Source: Lachnospiraceae bacterium (GTDB taxonomy: Bacteria; Bacillota; Clostridia; Lachnospirales; Lachnospiraceae). Taken from it: a stretch of 64,000 nucleotides of DNA. This document shows, piece by piece, positions 59,729 through 64,000 of this stretch (position 1 is the first letter of the stretch; each line of letters opens with the position of its first letter). The stretch lies in contig JAFVBO010000097.1 in the NCBI GenBank assembly GCA_017479935.1, forward strand, positions 115,085 to 179,084, written 5' to 3'. The notes under the pieces were generated by a model that ran no database searches, was not told the origin of the DNA, and was given only the letters and a program-made list of their open reading frames with translations. Made by a program: the position numbers and the translations under genes.

Positions 59729-61291
59729 TCAACAGGTTTTTAAAACTTCCGGGATTCCTTCCAGAATATCCACGGCCGTCATGGAACGGTTTCCTTTCAA
59801 AAGCGCGGCCTGCCTTCCGGCCAGCCCGTGAAGAAGCGCCGCCAGGGCCGCCGCCTGGAAAATATCCGGGATCAGCGCCATCAAGGCTCCCGTAAGGCCT
59901 GCCAGCACATCCCCGGCTCCCGCCGTGGCCATTCCATTGCAGCCGCTTTCGTTAAGCACCCGCCGGCCATCCGGTGCCGCCAGCACGGACACCGCGTCCT
60001 TGCACAGGCAGATGGCGTTCAGGCTTTCCGATAAAAGCCCGGCTTCTCCGAATAAGTCATCCTGCAGCGCTTCCACGGTCTTTCCCGCCAGGCGGCTCAT
60101 CTCCCCCAAATGCGGCGTTAAAAGCGCCGGCATATCCCGGTCTCGCAAAAGTTTCATGCAAGCGGGGTCTCTGGAAAGAAGCGTCAGCGCATCCCCATCG
60201 ATCAAAAGCGGAAGTTTGGGTCCCGTAAGCGTGGCCTTTAAGAGCGCCTTTGCCGTGTCCGAAAGCCCCAGCCCCGGCCCGATGATCAGGGCATCCGCCC
60301 ATTTACTTTGCTCCGAAAGAAGCTGCAAGGCTTCTTCCTCCTTCTCGTATACCGAGAGAACAGCCTCCGGAACCAGCGTGTGCAGCGCTACGCGGTTTAC
60401 CTCCGGTGTCAGGATGCGCACCAGACCGCAGCCGGCAAGAAGAGCCGCCCTCGCCGCAAAGGCTGCTGCCCCCGCCATGTCTTTGGACCCGGCGACAAGC
60501 AGAACTTTCCCATAGCTCCCCTTGTTGGACCACTCTCTTCGCACCGGCAGGAAACGCTTTAAATCCTGAGGTTCCAGCACGAGCGCTTCCCTGCCTGCCG
60601 ATTTTCCTCCGGTCATCCAAAGCTTTCCAAAAAAATCTTCCTTGCCCCCGGAGAGCGGGACAACCATCACCATTCCGCTGTAGTTCCGCCCGGGATACAG
60701 GCAGTTTCCCAGCTTTCGAAAGCCAAAGGTTACGGTTTCATCCGCCCGGAAGGCCTCTCCCTTTACGGCTCCGCTGCTTGACAGAACACCGGTTGGAATA
60801 TCCGCCGCGATCTTGATGCCCGGTGCGCGGTTTACTTCCCTCACAATGTCCAGGCTGTCTCCGGAAAGTGCCCCGCCAAAGCCGATGCCGGCGAGCCCAT
60901 CCACGTAACAGTCATAATATCCGTTTCGGATCTTTTCTTTCACTTCCTCGGTAAAAAGTACTTCCGAAATACCCAGGTTCTGATCAATTTTCCGCTGCAG
61001 CCGATATTCCTCTGTCCCCGCATCTTCCGGACGGGCGATCAGAAGGGTCAGCTGCGCCTGTTTCATCCGACCGCTTAAGAAGCGCGCGGCCGCCAGTACG
61101 TCTGCTCCGTTGTTGCCGCAGCCGCTTAAGAACAGGATCCGCGGATTCTCTCTATCCGCCAGTCTGTCCTCCAGCACATCGGCGAGCCCCATCGCAGCCT
61201 GTTCCATCAGAAGAAGGGATGGAATACCGATTTCGCCAATCAGCTTTTTTTCCCACGCCTTCATTGTCTCTTTTCCGACTACACGCTCCAT
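59729..61291 (-). CDS. nnr: Bifunctional NAD(P)H-hydrate epimerase/dehydratase
   Basis: A protein of about 520 residues that repairs damaged NAD(P)H hydrates. The N-terminal epimerase (YjeF_N, about 1-210) has LFLSGCGNNGADVLAAARFL, and the C-terminal ADP/ATP-dependent dehydratase (YjeF_C) has VLLVAGSKDMAGAAAFAARA, LIIGPGLGLS and GMATAGAGDVLAGLTGALMA. The start at 61289-61291 (MERVVGKETMKAWEK) is preferred over the GTG at 61321. It follows acpS, the usual acpS-nnr-alr order in Firmicutes. Confidence 0.94.
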   Translation of the reverse strand: MERVVGKETMKAWEKKLIGEIGIPSLLLMEQAAMGLADVLEDRLADRENPRILFLSGCGNNGADVLAAARFLSGRMKQAQLTLLIARPEDAGTEEYRLQRKIDQNLGISEVLFTEEVKEKIRNGYYDCYVDGLAGIGFGGALSGDSLDIVREVNRAPGIKIAADIPTGVLSSSGAVKGEAFRADETVTFGFRKLGNCLYPGRNYSGMVMVVPLSGGKEDFFGKLWMTGGKSAGREALVLEPQDLKRFLPVRREWSNKGSYGKVLLVAGSKDMAGAAAFAARAALLAGCGLVRILTPEVNRVALHTLVPEAVLSVYEKEEEALQLLSEQSKWADALIIGPGLGLSDTAKALLKATLTGPKLPLLIDGDALTLLSRDPACMKLLRDRDMPALLTPHLGEMSRLAGKTVEALQDDLFGEAGLLSESLNAICLCKDAVSVLAAPDGRRVLNESGCNGMATAGAGDVLAGLTGALMALIPDIFQAAALAALLHGLAGRQAALLKGNRSMTAVDILEGIPEVLKTC

Positions 61292-61375
61292 ACTTTTTCC
61301 ACCCCGTAAAGACGCCTTCACGTCCCGTCATACATCGATCAGCCATCCGCCTCAACCTTACTCACCGCCAGACGT

Positions 61376-61738
61376 CTATCGACCCTCTGCCACCGCCACC
61401 GCCGCGGCCATTTCCTTCGTATCCGTGATCGATACATGAACCTGCGTAACGCCCAGCTCCTCGGCCCGTTTCCGGGCTCCGCTGTAGAGAACCACATAGG
61501 GTTTTCCCAAGTCATCCCGCAGCACTTCCACATCCCCCGGGCCAAAACCGCGAAAGCCGGTTCCCAGGGCTTTTGCCACCGCTTCTTTGACAGCAAAATT
61601 CCCCGCCAGACATGCCGGGGAATTCTTTGCCAGTTCCTGCTCTTTTTCCGTATAGACACGACGAACGAAAGCCTGCTTTTGGCAGGCTTCTGTAATCCGC
61701 GCGATTTCCGTTATGTCGTTTCCTATTCCGACGATCAC
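61376..61738 (-). CDS. acpS: Holo-[acyl-carrier-protein] synthase
   Basis: A 120-residue enzyme that attaches 4'-phosphopantetheine to acyl carrier protein. Motifs MIVGIGNDITEIARI (Mg-binding Asp8-like) and AGNFAVKEAVAKALGTGFRG are typical. The start is a GTG that overlaps the rex stop as GTGA, so translation is coupled to rex. This rex-acpS link ties a redox sensor to lipid enzyme synthesis only by position. Confidence 0.94.
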   Translation of the reverse strand: MIVGIGNDITEIARITEACQKQAFVRRVYTEKEQELAKNSPACLAGNFAVKEAVAKALGTGFRGFGPGDVEVLRDDLGKPYVVLYSGARKRAEELGVTQVHVSITDTKEMAAAVAVAEGR

Positions 61739-62388
61739 TGATCTTCCTCGCTTTTTTGTTTTTCGATCTCGCTTATACGGTAGGAAAGCTCCATCAGACT
61801 TTCGGACAGGTGCACGCTCTCCACGACCACGTCATCCGGGAGTTTTAAGTCCAGATGGGCAAAATTCCAGATACCTTTGATTCCACATTCAACCAGAATG
61901 TCCACAATAGCCTGCGCATCGGTCTTGGGGATGGTCAGCGCGGCAATCTCAATGCTGTTTTCCATCAGGAACGATCGCAGATCCTTCATGTCCAGGATGG
62001 GGATCCCGCGCACCGTCTGCCCGATTCGATCCGGATCAATGTCAAACAGCGCCTTGGTGACAAAGCCTTTCTGCTCAAACCGTTCGTAGTTTGCCAGGGC
62101 GTGTCCGAAATGACCGGCCCCGATGATGATCATGTTGTGGTCCCGATCCACGCCTAAAATTCGGGAGATTTCATTAAACAGATACTCTACGTTGTATCCG
62201 TAACCCTGCTGCCCAAAGCCTCCAAAGTGATTCAGATCCTGCCGGATCTGTGAGGCAGTCACATTCATCAAACGGCTTAAGTCACCCGATGAAATCCGTT
62301 CCACCCCAGCGTTTTTCAGTTCTGACAAATATCGCTGATAGCGGGGGAGTCTTTTGATGACCGCGTTTGATATTCCTTTTTCCGCCAT
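61735..62388 (-). CDS. rex: Redox-sensing transcriptional repressor Rex
   Basis: A 217-residue repressor that binds DNA when NADH/NAD+ is low and controls fermentation and electron-transfer genes. The N-terminal winged helix contains RISSGDLSRLMNVTASQIRQ and the Rossmann domain has MIIIGAGHFGHALANYERF. Family C-terminal helix exchange is implied. It is the first gene of rex-acpS-nnr and has a strong promoter at 62542-62570. I could not find a clear Rex box at its own promoter. Confidence 0.96.
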   Translation of the reverse strand: MAEKGISNAVIKRLPRYQRYLSELKNAGVERISSGDLSRLMNVTASQIRQDLNHFGGFGQQGYGYNVEYLFNEISRILGVDRDHNMIIIGAGHFGHALANYERFEQKGFVTKALFDIDPDRIGQTVRGIPILDMKDLRSFLMENSIEIAALTIPKTDAQAIVDILVECGIKGIWNFAHLDLKLPDDVVVESVHLSESLMELSYRISEIEKQKSEEDQ

Positions 62389-62449
62389 TTTTCACCTGAC
62401 CCCTTCCATGAGATTATGAAAGCAATGATGCTAATTCTTTCATGTTTTG

Positions 62450-62521
62450 TGTAGCATGTAAGCGCTACATGCAAATTTTTATACAGAATTCCCGAAACAC
62501 TCCTACGGGCTTTCTGTATCT
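62450..62521 (-). promoter_or_regulatory. Structured rex leader with palindromes
   Basis: The leader holds a hairpin ATACAGAA...TTCTGTAT (about 62480-62521) and the overlapping inverted repeats GCATGTA-AGCGC-TACATGC (62454-62472) and TGTAGC-N8-GCTACA (62450-62469). The overlap could reflect either an RNA hairpin or an operator within the leader. Confidence 0.5.
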
Positions 62522-62541
62522 GAGCCTTACCCTCTGACAGA

Positions 62542-62570
62542 ATTTTAACTATCATTCAAAACATTGTCAA
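62542..62570 (-). promoter_or_regulatory. rex promoter
   Basis: Consensus TTGACA (62565-62570) and TAAAAT (62542-62547) on the minus strand with a 17-base spacer; leader of about 145 bases. Confidence 0.85.
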
Positions 62571-62591
62571 GTAATTGTTACACCAGCGTTT

Positions 62592-62611
62592 CTATTCACG
62601 GGTCGGGTAGC
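62592..62611. repeat. Dispersed motif CTATTCACGGGTCGGGTAGC
   Basis: Second copy of the motif at 7584-7603, with one difference. It lies about 40 bases after the ABC-F stop codon on the minus strand. Confidence 0.6.
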
Positions 62612-62650
62612 AATCAAGAGGTACTTTATATACATAGGTGCTTTTTCTTT

Positions 62651-64000
62651 TTACGAAAGCTCCTCCCACTTCTCGTACAGCTCCTCTAGGCGCGCGGATA
62701 CACTCTCCCGCTCTTTGTGATATTTCAGGGTCTCGGAGGGGCTGGAATAAACTTCTTCCCGCATCAGCGCCTCATCGATGGAAGACAGCTGCTTTTCCAA
62801 GCGGTCAATCTCCTCCTCCGTCTTTTTCAGGTCGCTTACGCGCTTTCTCTCTTTCGCCTCTTTTTCCTTTTTATCCAGCCAGTCGGACTTACTCTGGGTG
62901 ACGTTCTTGGGGACAGAAGCATCGTCCGCCTCGGACGCTGGTGCGGCAGCCTCCTCCTTGGCGCGCTCCCCCAGGTAATAGTCGTAATTGCCGATATAAT
63001 TGTGAAAGCTCCCGTCCCGCAGGTCTAAGATGCGGGTGGCGGTCCGGTTGATAAAGTAACGGTCGTGGGATACGTACAGAAGCGTTCCCGTGTAGGCGTT
63101 TAACGCATTCTCCAGAATTTCCTTCGACACCATGTCCAGGTGGTTCGTGGGCTCATCGAGCATCAGGAAATTGGCGTGGGACAGCATCAGCTTTGCAAGG
63201 GATACGCGGCCCCGCTCCCCGCCGCTAAGGAGGGCGATCTTCTTAAAGACATCATCCCCCGTAAACAGGAAGGCGGCCAGCATGTTGCGGATCTGGGTAT
63301 GGTTCATGGTCGGATATTCATCCTGGATTTCCTCGAAGATGGTCTTCTCCGGGTGAAGCACCTGGTGTTCCTGATCATAGTAACCAACATGAACCTTGCT
63401 TCCTAAGCGAAACGATCCTTCATCCGCCGGCACGAGGCCGGTCAGGATCTTTAGGAGCGTGGTTTTTCCGGTTCCGTTATCGCCGATGATGGCGACCCGC
63501 TCGCCCCGCTTGATGTCCAGATCCACCCCGGAAAACAGACAGTGATCCCCGTAGGATTTGGCCAGATTCTCCGCCGCCAGCACATCCTTGCCGCTCTCCA
63601 CGGCCGGCGTGAGCGTAAAGAACATCTCGTTTTTCTCTTCCACCGGTTTTTCCAGCACGTCCATCTTCTGCAGCATCTTCTCGCGGCTTTCAGCGCGCCT
63701 CACGGATTTTTCCCGGTTAAAGGAGCGAAGCTTTTCGATCACTTCCTCCTGGTGCTTGATCTGCTCCTGCTGGTTTTCCCAGGCGCGCAGCGCGGCCTCG
63801 CGCAGCATCGCTTTCTTTTCGCTGTAGGCGCTGTAATTCCCGGAGAACACCGACACCTTCGTCTGATCAATCTCGATAATCTTCGTGGCGATCCGGTCCA
63901 TGAAATAGCGGTCATGGGCGACCAAAAGCACGCTCCCCGGATAGTTGATGAGAAAGGTCTCCAGCCACACGATCGAGTGGAGATCCAGGTGGTTGGTCGG
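62651..64000 (-). CDS. ABC-F family ATPase (partial, C-terminal part)
   Basis: The last 449 residues of an ABC-F protein; the start lies beyond the right edge, and the reading frame continues to base 64000, where it reads PTNHLD, the end of the first Walker B/D-loop. The visible second ABC domain has IGDNGTGKTTLLKILTG, LLSGGERGRVSLAKLML and FLMLDEPTNHLD, and the inter-domain linker (PtIM) lies before it. A C-terminal coiled-coil extension (about the last 90 residues) is present. ABC-F proteins act on ribosomes as translation or antibiotic-protection factors; which one is not clear. Confidence 0.9.
   Translation of the reverse strand, partial: PTNHLDLHSIVWLETFLINYPGSVLLVAHDRYFMDRIATKIIEIDQTKVSVFSGNYSAYSEKKAMLREAALRAWENQQEQIKHQEEVIEKLRSFNREKSVRRAESREKMLQKMDVLEKPVEEKNEMFFTLTPAVESGKDVLAAENLAKSYGDHCLFSGVDLDIKRGERVAIIGDNGTGKTTLLKILTGLVPADEGSFRLGSKVHVGYYDQEHQVLHPEKTIFEEIQDEYPTMNHTQIRNMLAAFLFTGDDVFKKIALLSGGERGRVSLAKLMLSHANFLMLDEPTNHLDMVSKEILENALNAYTGTLLYVSHDRYFINRTATRILDLRDGSFHNYIGNYDYYLGERAKEEAAAPASEADDASVPKNVTQSKSDWLDKKEKEAKERKRVSDLKKTEEEIDRLEKQLSSIDEALMREEVYSSPSETLKYHKERESVSARLEELYEKWEELS

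Noticed and set aside
1..64000. tRNA or rRNA genes
   Set aside because: I saw no cloverleaf with the conserved TTCGA loop or CCA end and no rRNA sequence by eye; a dedicated scan could still find one.

Overview
The window looks like a chromosomal segment of a moderately GC-rich anaerobic Clostridia member, most likely Lachnospiraceae-like. The reasons are the gene families, strong AGGAGG ribosome binding sites, sigma-A type promoters, and the typical Firmicutes order ylxM-ffh-rpsP-khpA-rimM-trmD-rplS-lepB-rbgA. I did not compute GC content and cannot name a species. Nearly all genes lie on the minus strand. The plus-strand exceptions are rqcH, tyrA and aroA. Both edges cut a gene: helD at the left, an ABC-F ATPase at the right.

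Layout. 1-11.4 kb: helD, threonine synthase, pgeF, yraN, rnhB, then the signal-recognition/ribosome-maturation block with two signal peptidase I paralogues flanking rbgA. 11.4-12.2 kb: a large structured repeat and rpsU. 12.5-25.7 kb: pckA, alaS, a membrane-anchored MutS-like ATPase, folD-fchA one-carbon genes, a SEC-C protein, recG, fakA and an Asp23 protein. 25.9-30.4 kb: rpmB, pgsA, rimO, rpoZ, gmk, yicC. 30.4-33.4 kb: rqcH framed by large hairpin repeats. 33.4-49.1 kb: a near-gapless 17-gene minus-strand run that starts with an Mrp-type cation/proton antiporter (mnhE,F,G, DUF4040, B, C and four antiporter-like subunits) and continues into a DUF5662 gene, a two-component system, hisH-hisF, ung and uppP. 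49.2-52.4 kb: an EF-G paralogue and another repeat block. 52.4-55 kb: tyrA-aroA. 55-58.4 kb: an uncharacterised gene, yebC, and an AT-rich pair encoding a membrane and an exported protein of unknown function. 58.4-64 kb: alr, nnr, acpS, rex, ABC-F.

The most unusual content is intergenic. Three elements of 354-357 bp (11472-11828, 30838-31191, 51914-52268) fold into the same long branched hairpin: a conserved internal loop, then a junction bearing two apical hairpins. Compensatory base changes between copies preserve the pairing. Three further elements of about 240 bp (30491-30732, 33124-33363, 51544-51782) form single long hairpins whose arms differ between copies but stay complementary. In both gaps between divergent genes the short type precedes the long type in the same orientation. 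I recognise neither family. Other points worth a look are a signal peptidase with Arg in place of the catalytic Lys, an EF-G paralogue with a non-canonical G4 motif, four antiporter-like Mrp subunits with MrpA split up, an omega subunit with a long acidic tail, and several palindromes placed over promoters.
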